64,000 nucleotides of DNA from Mycocentrospora acerina. Lineage: Eukaryota > Ascomycota > Dothideomycetes > Pleosporales. Positions 22,211-34,031 of the stretch are shown in pieces; position 1 is the stretch's first letter; each line of letters opens with the position of its first letter. Under the pieces are notes generated by a model that worked only from the letters and a program-made list of their open reading frames with translations, was not told the origin of the DNA and did no database searches. Where the stretch lies: NCBI GenBank assembly GCA_022701365.1, contig JAKUHH010000216.1, positions 806,001 through 870,000 on the forward strand, given 5' to 3'. A program made the position numbers and the translations under genes.

Positions 22211-23791
22211 ATGGCCAACCGTCCCTCCAACATTGGTATCAAGGCCATTGAGCTGTACTTCCCCAGCCAGGTAGGTGCTGAGAGTTGTTACCCCGCCCTG
22301 GCCAACTGTTCTGATTTTCCCCCTTTCAGTGTGTCGACCAGGCCGAGCTTGAGAAATACGATGGCATTGCCCAGGGCAAGTACACAATCGGCCTCGGCCA
22401 GACCAAGATGTCCTTCTGTGACGACCGCGAAGGTGCGTTCCCCTCACTCCTCGCAGCAAACGCATGTTTGGCGTTGCAGGAGAGAATCTGACATGCTCGC
22501 TACCCAGACATGTACTCGCTTGCCCTGACAACCGTCTCCTCGCTGTTCAAGAAGTACAGCATAGACCCCAAGTCCATCGGACGCCTCGAGGTTGGCACGG
22601 AGACGCTCCTCGACAAGTCCAAGTCCGTCAAGTCCGTCTTGATGCAACTCTTCGAGGAGAGCGGTAACTTCAACGTCGAGGGCATCGACACGGTGAACGC
22701 CTGCTACGGTGGAACAAACGCCTTGTTCAACAGCGTCAACTGGATCGAGTCATCAGCATGGGATGGCCGTGACGCTGTTGTCGTGGCTGGCGATATCGCT
22801 CTGTACAAGAAGGGCAACGCCCGTCCCACTGGCGGAGCTGGCTGCGTAGCCATGCTTATTGGCCCCGACGCTCCCCTCGTCATCGATGCTGGTCTGCGTG
22901 GCTCGTACATAAGGCACGCATATGACTTCTACAAGCCCGATTTTACCAGCGAATACCCCGTTGTCGATGGCCACTTCTCCATCAAGTGCTACACCGAGGC
23001 TGTCGATGCCTGCTACAAGGCCTACAACGGACGGGAACAAACCCTGAAGTCTCAGCAGAATGGAAACGGTGTCAACGGCAGCTCTCAGGAGCAGGAGACT
23101 CCTCTTGACCGCTTCGACTACATGGCGTTCCACGCGCCTACCTGCAAGCTGGTCTCCAAGTCATACGCGCGCATGCTCTACAATGACTACCTCACAAACC
23201 CGTCGAACCCCATTTTCGCTGAGGTCCCTGCCGAGCTCCGAGATCTTGATTACGCCACCTCTGTCTCCGACAAGCAAGTCGAGAAGACCTTCATGGCCCT
23301 GGCAAAGAAGCGATTTGCGGCCCGCGTTCAGCCTAGCATCGAAGTCCCTACCCAGTGCGGTAACATGTACTGTGGCAGTGTCTACGCCAGCTTGTGCAGC
23401 TTGATCGCCAACATTGACAACCAGGCCGCACAGGGCAAGCGCATTGGTCTCTTCAGCTACGGAAGTGGTCTCGCTTCCTCCCTGTTCTCTTTCAAGGTTC
23501 AGGGTAGCATCGAGAACATTGCGAAGCAGCTCGATGTCCACGCCCGATTGAACTCGAGACGCGTAGTTGCCCCTGAAGTTTACGATGAGGTAAGTCTATT
23601 CTATGATATTATTCACAGTGTTCTCTGAATGTGTTCCTAACGTTGGTTTCTAGATGTGCAACCTCCGCGAGAAGGCCCACCTCCAGAAGGATTTCAGCCC
23701 TGCTGGCAGCGTCGACACGCTGTTCCCTGGTACCTACTACCTTGCTAACATCGATAGCATGTTCCGCCGCACATACGAGATCAAGCAGTAG
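22211..23791 (+). CDS. ERG13: Hydroxymethylglutaryl-CoA synthase
   Basis: Four exons, 22211-22270, 22330-22432, 22508-23589 and 23654-23791, giving 460 residues. It condenses acetyl-CoA with acetoacetyl-CoA to HMG-CoA, the step before HMG-CoA reductase in ergosterol and isoprenoid synthesis. Features: N-terminal [14 protein letters not shown], the catalytic nucleophile Cys120 in [13 protein letters not shown], the segment [13 protein letters not shown], and [20 protein letters not shown]. All are hallmark blocks of eukaryotic HMG-CoA synthases. The last exon, [14 protein letters not shown]…RRTYEIKQ, is the conserved end. Introns are 59, 75 and 64 bp. No mitochondrial presequence is visible, as expected for the cytosolic fungal enzyme. 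Identification is very secure. Confidence 0.97.
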
Positions 23792-24385
23792 ATATACCTA
23801 TATATGAGAGCACTCAGGCCGCTTCAGGCATCTTTCCTTCACCGCATTCTGAGCATTTCCAGGAGTAATTTCCAAGACTTGGCATAGGCTCTGGACAGAT
23901 TGCATAATTTTCACATGGGCGTTCAAATCTTTCTGTGGATCGCAGCGGGACGGGCAGGACAAAACGATGCGATATCGGAGTGACTGCATGACCGTTACGA
24001 TGAACGAAACGACGATGATCAGGGTCCACATTTACGAGGATCGGTACCCTGCTGGTAGCTTTAATACAAGCTTCACATACGAAGTATTTATGGATAGAAT
24101 AATCTGGGAAATATAGTACAACGAAATTATCTGAACGGCTTGTACACAATTTTCAAATGTATCTGCAGGCCCAATATTTTGATAGCCTCTTCTCTCATCT
24201 ATGTTTTGTGACACGCTTTCCCCCCAAAGGCACAAATGTTTGATACATAGAATTCATGTTCCATATACGATAGTCTTGCTTTCCAAGTTGCAAGATTGAA
24301 AATGTGACCCTTGCATTGCCCTGCAAACTCCAGACCCAAAACTAATAGTACAAGTGATCACATGAGAATTTGTTATTGTAAAAAC
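23792..24385. other. Convergent intergenic region
   Basis: About 0.6 kb between the 3' ends of ERG13 and COX16. AT-rich, no recognisable gene. Confidence 0.55.
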
Positions 24386-24857
24386 CTACAATATACCATC
24401 TGGTTCACCAGGGAGTCGCTTGACACGTCGCTGTTCCCAATCTTCGAGGTCCTTTGCTTGTAATCTCTGCATACCTGTCAGCTAAATCGCTTTTCGATTC
24501 AACCCAGTATTGCCCACGCAATACATTCCCTTCCCAGTCCAACGATCTATTGGTCTATTTCACTCCATGTAGCGCAAGGTCTATACTCACATAATATTCA
24601 TCCTTCATGTTGACTTTACGTCTGTCTTGCCCCAAGCCCATAGCCTCATCATGGCTGATTTGCTGGTTTTTGCGGTCGTATCTCTCGTAGCGAAGCGCAG
24701 TTGCGGGAGTCAGCATGAAAGAGCCGGCGACAATCGTTGCCATGAAAGGTAGGCCAAAAAGTGCGAAAGGATGCTTCTGTAGTGCCTTACGGTAACGTGC
24801 GGCGATCGAGTTGGGCAGTGTCGCATTGAAGGACTTGGAGGAGAAGGGGCCTGGCAT
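24386..24857 (-). CDS. COX16: Cytochrome c oxidase assembly protein Cox16
   Basis: Two exons, 24857-24591 and 24466-24386, giving 115 residues. The single membrane segment HPFALFGLPFMATIVAGSF, followed by RYERYDRKNQQ and the C-terminal exon RLQAKDLEDWEQRRVKR and GEPDGIL, is the textbook Cox16 pattern. The second exon is only 81 bp and would be missed by an ORF-only view, which instead runs into intron sequence after DEYY. Known role: small inner mitochondrial membrane protein needed for assembly of complex IV (Cox1/Cox2 modules). The intron is 124 bp, with donor GTGAGT and acceptor GCAG at 24467. Divergent from MEC1 across 433 bp. Confidence 0.95.
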
Positions 24858-25290
24858 GGCGGCGGTCGGGAAGGCCTAAGCAAACTGACAGAGGCCAATG
24901 TTGCTCCAGGAACGCGTACTTAAATCCTGTGTGCAGGCGAGGTGGAGTGTAATGTGATGCGGAGAGGCGCTCAATTCCGATTCCGATCTTAGTGATTCTT
25001 GGCGGTCACGGGAACAGGTGTTGTATCTCGACGCGCAACACGTCTACCTCAGCAGTTCACGACGCTAGCATCTCCGACACCCTTGCCCTACTTTCCATAA
25101 GCCATTTTCTACGTGTCATTTCAGATCATCGGACGTAGAAGGATCGCCGGACAGCACATTGCAGAGAAGACAGAGCCTCAATAACCATACACCCCGCTAC
25201 CACCCCGCCAAACATACCTTGTCGCGCTGGTGTTCATCAAACTCGTCTTAAGTCATACCTTTACGCTATGCCCACTAGGTGAACAACATT
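24858..25290. promoter_or_regulatory. Shared promoter region COX16/MEC1
   Basis: 433 bp between divergent start codons. No individual transcription factor site can be assigned with confidence. Position alone supports a bidirectional promoter. Confidence 0.5.
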
Positions 25291-28200
25291 ATGGCCCGCA
25301 AAGGCGGGGGCTCAACCCAGAGGCCGGCCCCACCTCTCGTAAGAAATGGATATTCTAACGATAATCCGCCACCATCGACCATAGCAGCCCAAATTGTCCA
25401 TAATGCTTCCCGGACCAATGTGCGGCAGGACCCGGCGGCAAAAGTCAGTTTTGGGGTGCTGGTCAAAGAATTCTTGCAGCACCCCAATACAGACGAGTCT
25501 GATGACCCTCAGCTTGTCGCACTCATCTGCGTCATTGCTGAAGCAGGACTGGAGGCACTTTTCAAGGATGACCCCTTCGCTCAAGACCAACAGAAGCTTC
25601 AAGAGCAAGGAATAGACAGTATTGCTGCCTTGACAAAACTGTTGGAACGAAAGCCTCATCTGCTGCTGAGTATAAATGAAAGTGATGGCCAGACAAACGG
25701 GAGTCCTCCGCCTCCTCTCTTTGTCTGGTTGTTTCCCAAGTTGGTGGGCTTGCTTACCCATGCAACCCTTCAATCACTTCATGGATCTGCCCAGGAACTC
25801 CTTAGTCTTTGTCTTAATATGCTGGCTCGGACATCCGTTTTCTGGCGTCATGCAGCGGCAGTCATGCGCTTCTATAAAGCAGGCGTTCAAGGTGAACATG
25901 GTGCCCTCTCAACGTCGAAACTCGCTAAAAGAAAAACCAGACATCCTGGCTGGGTTAGATCTCATGAACGACCCTTCAATGTTATTAGATACGTCTTTTC
26001 GAGTAGTTATCCCTTCGTCAAGTAGTATAGCCGAGTTTTGGCCAGAAAGCCAGCACATTATCGCACTACCTCACGACCTGCAGAAGACTATCATGTCACC
26101 TACCGTTGCGATCTATCTTGGATTCAGTATTCTCTTCGCGTTTGTCAAAGTTCACGATCAAGATCAAGGGCAAAAACTCAGCCCTGCTACCTCTGACCAT
26201 CTCTCCCCGTGGATCTTGGACACCTGCATTGCACTATGGCAGCACTTCATTCGATGGACAACAATTGTCAGAAAAGATGTGATCCAGGATGAGACCCTAA
26301 CTCTATATTTGCGTTTGCTGGAATTAGTAGCACTGCCCACTACCTCTTCAGAAGGCGGATTTCCAACGTCAACAAAGGCAGCACTCGCTCTTGTCACTAG
26401 TCTTACTGGATTTATTGAAGAAGTATCTATATCGCTTCTATCTGACTCAAATCAGATACAACTTGCGATGTTCTTTATACGCTTACGAATGGCTCTCAAC
26501 GATGTGCTCGTATTCGACGCTGAGATCAAACGACGGCAGGAGACATGGACGTCTATCGTTCTGGAAGGTGTGGAGGCAAGCATCATCAAAGCCTGTCAAA
26601 ACCAAGAACGCATGTCTAATTTTCACAGAGACTTGCAGGTATGTATTGACGTAGTGTACAGATCACCCTAGCTGACAGATTTTAGCTGTCGCTCTGTCTT
26701 TGGACATCTCCTGGTTCATGGCCCGTTAATATCATGGAGTTACGTAAGGAACTTTGTTCGAGTGCTTCGGAGTCCTTCTCGGACGCTCGACTCGTCGAAG
26801 AATCTGTGTCACTCGTCAAAGAATTTCGTGAGGTGAACCAGGGTAGTGATGAGCGACCAGCGAAGCGGCGAAAAACCTTACCTGACTCTTCTCAAGACAT
26901 CAATGGGACTGTCTATGACGAACTTCTGACAATACTGAACGGTGATTCACAAGACGGGGCAATGCTGGATCTCTCAAATCTTCATAATACCGTCAGGTAC
27001 AGGATCTTGTGACAATCGAAATGTCTTAAGCTTACATCCACAGGGAGCATTACTCTTTCGAACGAGACCATGGCGAGCAAAATGATCTGGAAAGTTTTGA
27101 ACTGAAACAACTTGAACTGCTTTCAGCATTGGGAAAGGTTGCTTGTGCTGGTTCACGATGTCTGGATACTTCGAGTGCAAGCTCACAACATTGGGAGACC
27201 TTGAAATGTAATATTTGCGGTACATCACTCACTGCAGGCCGAGGCGCAAATGTATATTGGAACAATGCGGATTATGGAGAAGACTGGATAAACGTCATCG
27301 CAGCCATGCTCACTATCACAAAGGAAAGAGAATTTCAAAAGTCTTCAAAATTGCGCGTTCTAATGGCAATCGCCATTGGAAGAGTTTTTAACCACATATC
27401 AGATCCTGGATACCTCAATCTTGAGAACTGCGAATTGGGTCAGTGGCTACTCACATCGATGAGGGCATCATTGAGAGAGCTGAAAATTGCGGCTACGTAA
27501 GTGAACGCTGGTGATGTAGACGGTGGGCACTGACGACTTTTCAGGAGCTCTTTGATGGTTTTCTTGAGGAACAGCATTGCTGGTGGTGTTAGGCAAAAGA
27601 ATCGAAGATTCACTCTGGAAGTCATTGATGCGATAGCGAGTAAAGACGTTATATCAGACCAGGAAACCATAATAATGGCGTATGGCCAGATTGCACGGTA
27701 AGTTTTGATGTGTTCTTTTGCTCCAATACACTGACGTCTGAAAGTGTTTGCGGCGAATTCGAGTTTCCGATTATATTGCATCGACTTATTGAATATCTTG
27801 AACACACAAATGCGCTTGTGTGTGGCATGGCCTACAGAGAGGTAAGTTTTGGAAATTGAGATACATCAGCGGTGATTAATACAAACAGATTGAATCCCTT
27901 GCCGATGATTTCGCGCCAGATCCACTGAAGCTTCTAAGTCCGTACTGGAGAATCATTGGCTTCTCTGCCTTCAAAGACGTCGTTAAAAAGCCACAAAAAG
28001 CCACGCAGCTGGCTGATCTAACTGAGCAAAGCGTGAACCAACTCCTGCTTCTTACCCAAGCAGATATACTACCCACTCTCGTCCTGACTGGAAGGAGAGA
28101 AGTTGTGGAACGAATTGCCAAAATTCGGAAGGCTTCGGTTATTGATGTTTTGACCCAACCAAAGAAGAATACTGCAAAGGTTCTTGCACTGCTTCTATCT

Positions 28201-31200
28201 CAGCCAGTAGAGGACGTCGCAGCAGAAGCTATGAAGACTCTGGCAACCATCGAACCGACAATACGAGAAAGAATCGGCAACAGACTTGAAGCGCTGATCA
28301 TGCCAGACCCTGATGGCATCGCCGTCGAGATTCTTCTGTTAGCTGCCGATCAAGACGAATCGAAGAGAAAATTCGTAGGTTGGCAGCATCATGTGTAACT
28401 CGCTGTGCTAACTATTCCAGTTTCATCGCGGCTTCAACACACTAGCTATGCTTGCTGATCCGAAAGGCGGACAGCGCAAATCGAAGACTAGAATCTTAGA
28501 TGACTTCCTTGAATCTCACATCCTCGGTATTATAACACATCTCTCGAACATAATTGAGAGCCCTTTGGCTCAAGGTAAAACTGTCGTTCAACCATCGTCC
28601 GAGCGAAAGAGATGTATATCAGCCATTGGGGAGCTCATGAATCTTGCACATCGTAGTGTGAACATAGCACTACCGCAGGTAAGTCAGGACTCGAGAAATA
28701 ATTGCTACTTACTTACAGTTTCAGCTTCGTGCATGTCTTCAATCTGCGATGGCTGACCCAGAGCTCGTCGACGAAACATTCTCCGTCTGGTGTGCCTTCC
28801 TGACAGCGCTCGAGGCAGATGATGTCATGCTCGTAGTGGATCAAACTTTTGCTCTAATTGTTCAGCACTGGGCATCGTTTTCGGAAGACACTCAAACCAA
28901 GGCGAATAAATTTATTGTAGACTTGACCCAGCAGTACGATGCGCTATTGAGAGAAAGGATAGAATATCTGCCTTCTCTGGCGAGCATTCCAATCATGTCA
29001 AAGACTGAAGGGGAACTTGTTCGCCTTAAAGCAAAAGTTGATATTATCAAGACATTCCGATCCTTCAGCAACCGATGTAAGGATCAGAATGCTATTGTGG
29101 TACGTCAAGCCTTGAAGGAGCTTGTGCCCTTTCTTGACGCAAACCAAGAGCATCTTCATCAATCGATAGTGGGTCAAAAGCCAATACCAATACTAGCCGC
29201 TTTGACAAGATCTCTCCTTGATGCCAGTGTTCGGTTCTCGGAGGATTGCTTGGACATCACAGTACTCTGCGCTCAGTGTCTTGGTATTATCGGTGGGCTC
29301 GACCCTCACCGAGTTGAGACTGTGCGCGAGAAAAAACGACTTTTGGTATTAACCAACTTTGCTAACAGAGACGAAGACATCAATTTCGTGGCATTATTGC
29401 TGGAACAGGTTCTTGTCAAAGTCTTTTTATCGACCACAAATCCTAAAGCACAAGGATGGATTGCTTACGTTATGCAAGAGATGCTGAGACACAGTGGATT
29501 CAAAAACCTTGCAGTCGCAAAACCTCGGTCTTCTCAGGCAAGTACCGAAGCACAACGCTGGAACGAGATTCCTGAAAGCGTCAAGAACGTTTTGACTCCA
29601 TTCCTCGATTCGAAGTATTCGATCAACGTTAACCCGTCCCTCTCGTACGAATCCCCCAAGTATCCAATCTACAATAACAATATTAGTCATGGGGCGTGGC
29701 TACAAAGATTTGTCTATGATCTTCTACAGAAAGGACAGGGACCTAATGTCGAAGAGATCTTTCCCGTCTTGGCCCGAATCATCAGAGGTTACGACCTCTC
29801 AATTGCTACGTTTATACTCCCTTTTGCTGCCTTGAACGTCATCGTCTCTGACGACGAGCAAAACATGCAAAATGTTGGGCGGGAGTTGCTCACAGTGCTT
29901 GAAAGTGAGATAGCATCTCCTGACCAGCTTGATGCGTCGACTATTAGGCAATGCAGTGAGGTATGGACATCCCGTAAAACTTCGTGTTTCTCGTTGCTGA
30001 CATCTACTAGAACGTTTTCCAAACGCTCGATTACCTCTCATTGTGGCTACAAGAGAAGAAGAAAGCCGTCGCAGACGCCAGAGTAATGGCTAGCAAGACT
30101 GGTCGAGGTGTGATCGAAGACGAGGAGATGGCAGCCATCAAGGAGATCAGTCGTGTGGAAGGTATACTTCAAATGATTCCTGCAGAGATCATTTCACGGC
30201 GCGCAGTCGAGTGTGGATCTTATGCGAGGGCACTCTTTCATTGGGAGCAATACTACCGTCAACAGCAGAAACTCAAGGCTGACACCAACATGGCATTCCT
30301 CGAAAAAGACGGTCTTTTAGACCATTTACAGATAATTTATGCACAAATCGACGAACCTGACTGCATGGAGGGCATTTCAGCTCACCTCAAAGTATTGAAT
30401 CCAGAGCAGCAGATCATAGAGGATCGTAAGGCTGGGCGCTGGACAGCAGCTCAGACTTGGTATGAGATTGCGCTGGCAGAAAAGCCGAATGATCTGGACA
30501 CTCAGATCAACCTTCTGACTTGTCTCAAGGAGTCTGGTCAATACGGTAAGAAGCACTGCAACAAACCAAGAATATAAGCTGACAGAAAATCAGATGCTAT
30601 TCTCAATTATGTGGATGGTTTCCATGCATCGAATTCTCTCTCGAGCAGTACACTTCCTTTCGCAGCTGAAGCCGCATGGTCTACGGGCAAATGGGATCAG
30701 CTCGAGCGTATTCTTGCTACCTCACCTGAGTCGCAATCTACTTCTTTTCTTAATTTCAACGTTGGTATCGGACAGGCATTACTACATCTGCAGATGAAAG
30801 ATGCAGATGCATTCCAGAAGATAGTTCCAGCGCTGAGAGAATCAGTAGCCAAGAACCTCTCTCCCTCGGTGACAGCGTCCGTGCAGGCCTGCCATGATCA
30901 CTTGATCAAGCTACATGCGCTTTATGAGATAGAAACTATCAGTGGTATCATGGCGCCGCGCCTACAAAGCCGCGAAGTCGTTCTTGAGAATCTGGACCGA
31001 CGACTTGATATTATCGGTGCGTATACCTCAGACAAGCAATACATCTTGGGCATACGCCGGGCAGCCATGTTGTCCTCTCAGTAAGTGATGAAGGCCTAAA
31101 GTTTCGGTACTATCACTGACTAAAATAGGTACGACTTCACGAAGCTAGATATTGCATCTGCGTGGCTCACGACAGCAAGACTGGCTAGAAAAGGCGGCTT

Positions 31201-33412
31201 CATGAACACAGCTTTCAACTCGGTGCTGCACGCGAATCGACTAGGAGACAACTCGTCCAAAATTGAATATTCAAAGTTGTTCTGGAAGGAAGGTCACCAT
31301 CGAAAGGCCATCCAAAACTTACGTGGTGCCATTGTCAGCAACGCGTTTCAATCCGAAGACATCACGGTTCCTGTTAATGTTTCCATCACGACTGCTGGTC
31401 GAGGAGACGAACATCAAATGAACAGAGTCAAATCTCATGCTCAACTGCTTCTAGCAAAATGGCTGGATCGCGCGGGTCAAACACAATCTCAATCGTTAAA
31501 AGATGCGTACGCAAAGGGAGTAATGTCATACTCCAGGTGGGACAAGGGTCACTATTACCTCGCAAGATACTATCTCAAGCTTCTTGAGTCTGAGAAGAAG
31601 CAACCAGTGACGAAGCAGAGCCAAGAATATCTGTCTGGTAGTTTGACCAAGCTCGTGATTGAAAACTTCATTCGCTCTACGGTTTACGGCACAAAATACT
31701 ACTACCAAACGCTCCCCAAGGTACTCACTCTCTGGTTGGATATGGGTATTGAGGTCATGAACACCGCTCCCAGAGGGGTACGTGACAAGGAGCTTCACGA
31801 CTTCAAGCTCGGTTACCTCGAACATCTCAACAAGTATCTGAAGCGATATGCAAACGAGCGTATGCCTGCTTTTGCGTGGTATACTGCCTTTCCGCAGATC
31901 ATTACACGTATCAGTCATCCGAACAAAAATGTATGGGATGCTCTACAGACAATCATCATACGTGTGGCGTCGACGTATCCACAGCAAGCACTTTGGAGCT
32001 TACTGGCTGTGCTCCATTCGACGCAGGATGACCGACGGACTCGTGGTACGCGAGTTCTTCAGTTATTGCGCGTAAGTAAATTATCCAATATAGTAAATCA
32101 CACTATTAACAATCCTCAGGATGCCTCAAAGAAGAAAGGGTCTGCTGACTTGAAGAACATGATCATTCAGGGGCAACGATTGACGGATGGCTTGTTAGCT
32201 GCTTGTGATGCACCAGTAGAGCAGCGAGTTTCCCATGTCAGCTTGTCGCGAGATCTTGGATTCAGTCACAAGCTCGCCCCTTCCCAACTGGTAGTCCCAA
32301 TCGAGGCAAACATGCTTCCAAACCTTCCAGCTGGTAACGACAGCGGGACCATTCGCAGACACAACCCCTTCCCTCAAGATGCCATTACGATCAACGCTTT
32401 TATGGACGATGTTCTAGTGTTAGCATCACTGCAACGCCCACGAAAGGTCAATGTCCGTGGCTCCGACGGTCGTTCATACGGCCTGCTATGCAAACCCAAA
32501 GACGACCTACGCAAAGACCAGCGTCTTATGGAGTTCAACACGATGATCAACCGGGCACTTCAGAAAGATATTTCATCCAGCAAACGCCGTCTGTACATCA
32601 AGACGTACGCCGTGACGCCTTTGAATGAGGAGTGTGGAACCATTGAATGGGTCGAAGGCCTTAAGCCAATGCGCGACATCATCATCCGCTTCTACCGACA
32701 ATACAACATTCCGATCGACTACACGGAGCTTCGCATGCTCCTCAACGAAGCCTCCTCGTCACCCTCCAAAGTCCCCATCTTTACCGAAAAAATCCTCGGA
32801 CGCTACACCCCTGTCCTCCACGAATGGTTCGTCGAAACCTTCCCTGAGCCGGAAGCCTGGTTCGCGGCACGCCTGCGCTACACACGCTCCTGCGCGGTAA
32901 TGAGCATCGTCGGCCACGTCCTCGGGCTCGGGGACCGCCACGGCGAAAACGTCCTCCTCGAGCAAGGCGACGGCGGAACCTTCCACGTCGACTTCAACTG
33001 CCTCTTCGACAAGGGCCTTACCTTTGAGAAGCCCGAACTCGTCCCCTTCCGCCTCACACACAACATGGTCGACGCAATGGGGCCTCAGGGCGTAGAAGGC
33101 CCGTTCCGCAAAGCCGCAGAGCTGACGTATGGTCTCCTGCGCCAGCACGAAGACACGCTCATCACCATCCTCGAGACATTTGTGCATGATCCCACGGCAG
33201 ACTTTCTCGGCGGCAGGAAGCGCAAGAAGATTCAGGGTGTGGCGGATACGCCGCAGGAGGTGCTGGATATTGTCAAGATGAAGGTGGATGGCTACATGAA
33301 GGGTGAGAGCGTGCCGCTTAGTGTCGAGGGCTATGTCGAGGCGCTGATTGCCATGGCCAAGGATCCGATGAATTTGGCGTCCATGTATATTGGGTGGTGT
33401 GCGTTTTTTTAA
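25291..33412 (+). CDS. MEC1: ATR-family checkpoint kinase Mec1/UvsB
   Basis: Thirteen exons: 25291-25891, 25941-26638, 26686-26996, 27044-27496, 27545-27697, 27745-27841, 27889-28374, 28421-28678, 28725-29960, 30011-30545, 30594-31080, 31129-32071 and 32120-33412. They join in frame to 2516 residues, the size of fungal ATR kinases. Start is the ATG at 25291 (MARKGGGSTQRP); an apparent earlier start is GTG. The N-terminal two thirds are HEAT-repeat-like helices, then the FAT region, then the PI3K-like kinase domain in exon 13: YGLLCKPKDDLRKD (phosphate-binding lysine), LGLGDRHGEN at residues 2354-2363 (catalytic Asp2358) and VDFN at 2376-2379 (metal-binding Asp2377), ending with the FATC tail …NLASMYIGWCAFF. 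Known role: with Ddc2/LCD1 binds RPA-coated single-stranded DNA and starts the replication and DNA-damage checkpoint. Twelve introns of 46-50 bp. The first (25892-25940) looks like a frameshift unless spliced. Confidence 0.95.
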
Positions 33413-34031
33413 TCAAGGAAAATATGAAGATGAAGATGAACACATTAGGTTTGTTATTTTGGGGAGTTTTTTTTCTTTTCTCCCTCTCTTTGAAACCACG
33501 TAACGCAATGATAATAGTGGTGGTCTTTTTTTTTAAAGTTTGGTTTATTACATTTGTAGATACATGTCTTGTGAGAAGAAGAAGTAGGAAAATTGCAATG
33601 TTGATAAATATTTTGACTATGTGTGTGTGTGTGTGTTTTTCTTGTATATAGCACACTCATACTCGCGCTCATACTCATACTCATACTCATACTCATACTC
33701 ATACTCAAGAGATATAACATCCATCCATCACTCAATTAATCAATCATGGACTTGGCTCGTCAATTTTAAAAAAAACACTCCCGAAGAGATGTAGAAAAAA
33801 AGGAAAAGAAAGAGAAAGGACATCTATCTGTATGCGATGAATAAAGATCAAAGGTATCAATCATCACACACACACACACACACATCATCACTGCGAAAAC
33901 GGATACCAATCACATGACTTCGTTACACTAACACACACATGCACTCCCATCCTCATCTCATCTCATCTCATCCCATCATCATTCCCCCACTTTTAAATCC
34001 ACAATAAAAAAAGAGAACAAGACTCATCCAT
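33413..34031. other. Convergent intergenic region with simple repeats
   Basis: About 0.6 kb between the 3' ends of MEC1 and AIM21. AT-rich with GT (33620-33635), ACTCAT (listed separately) and CA (33867-33883) runs and an ATCTC run near 33955-33972. No gene seen. Confidence 0.6.
33655..33706. repeat. 6-bp microsatellite (actcat)
   Basis: About eight copies of the hexamer actcat, two of them diverged, in the 3' region between MEC1 and AIM21. It does not match the TTAGGG telomere unit of filamentous fungi. Confidence 0.85.

Noticed and set aside
23814..24149. 111-codon minus-strand frame between ERG13 and COX16
   Set aside because: No domain, convergent 3' regions, start codon not ATG or poorly placed.
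25841..25945. Apparent frameshift in MEC1
   Set aside because: A 49 bp intron with GTGAAC donor and CCAG acceptor (25892-25940) joins the two frames exactly, giving FYKAGVQ|DILAGLDLM. The gene is not broken.
33655..33706. Hexamer array as interstitial telomere repeat
   Set aside because: The unit is actcat, not ttaggg, so it is an ordinary microsatellite.
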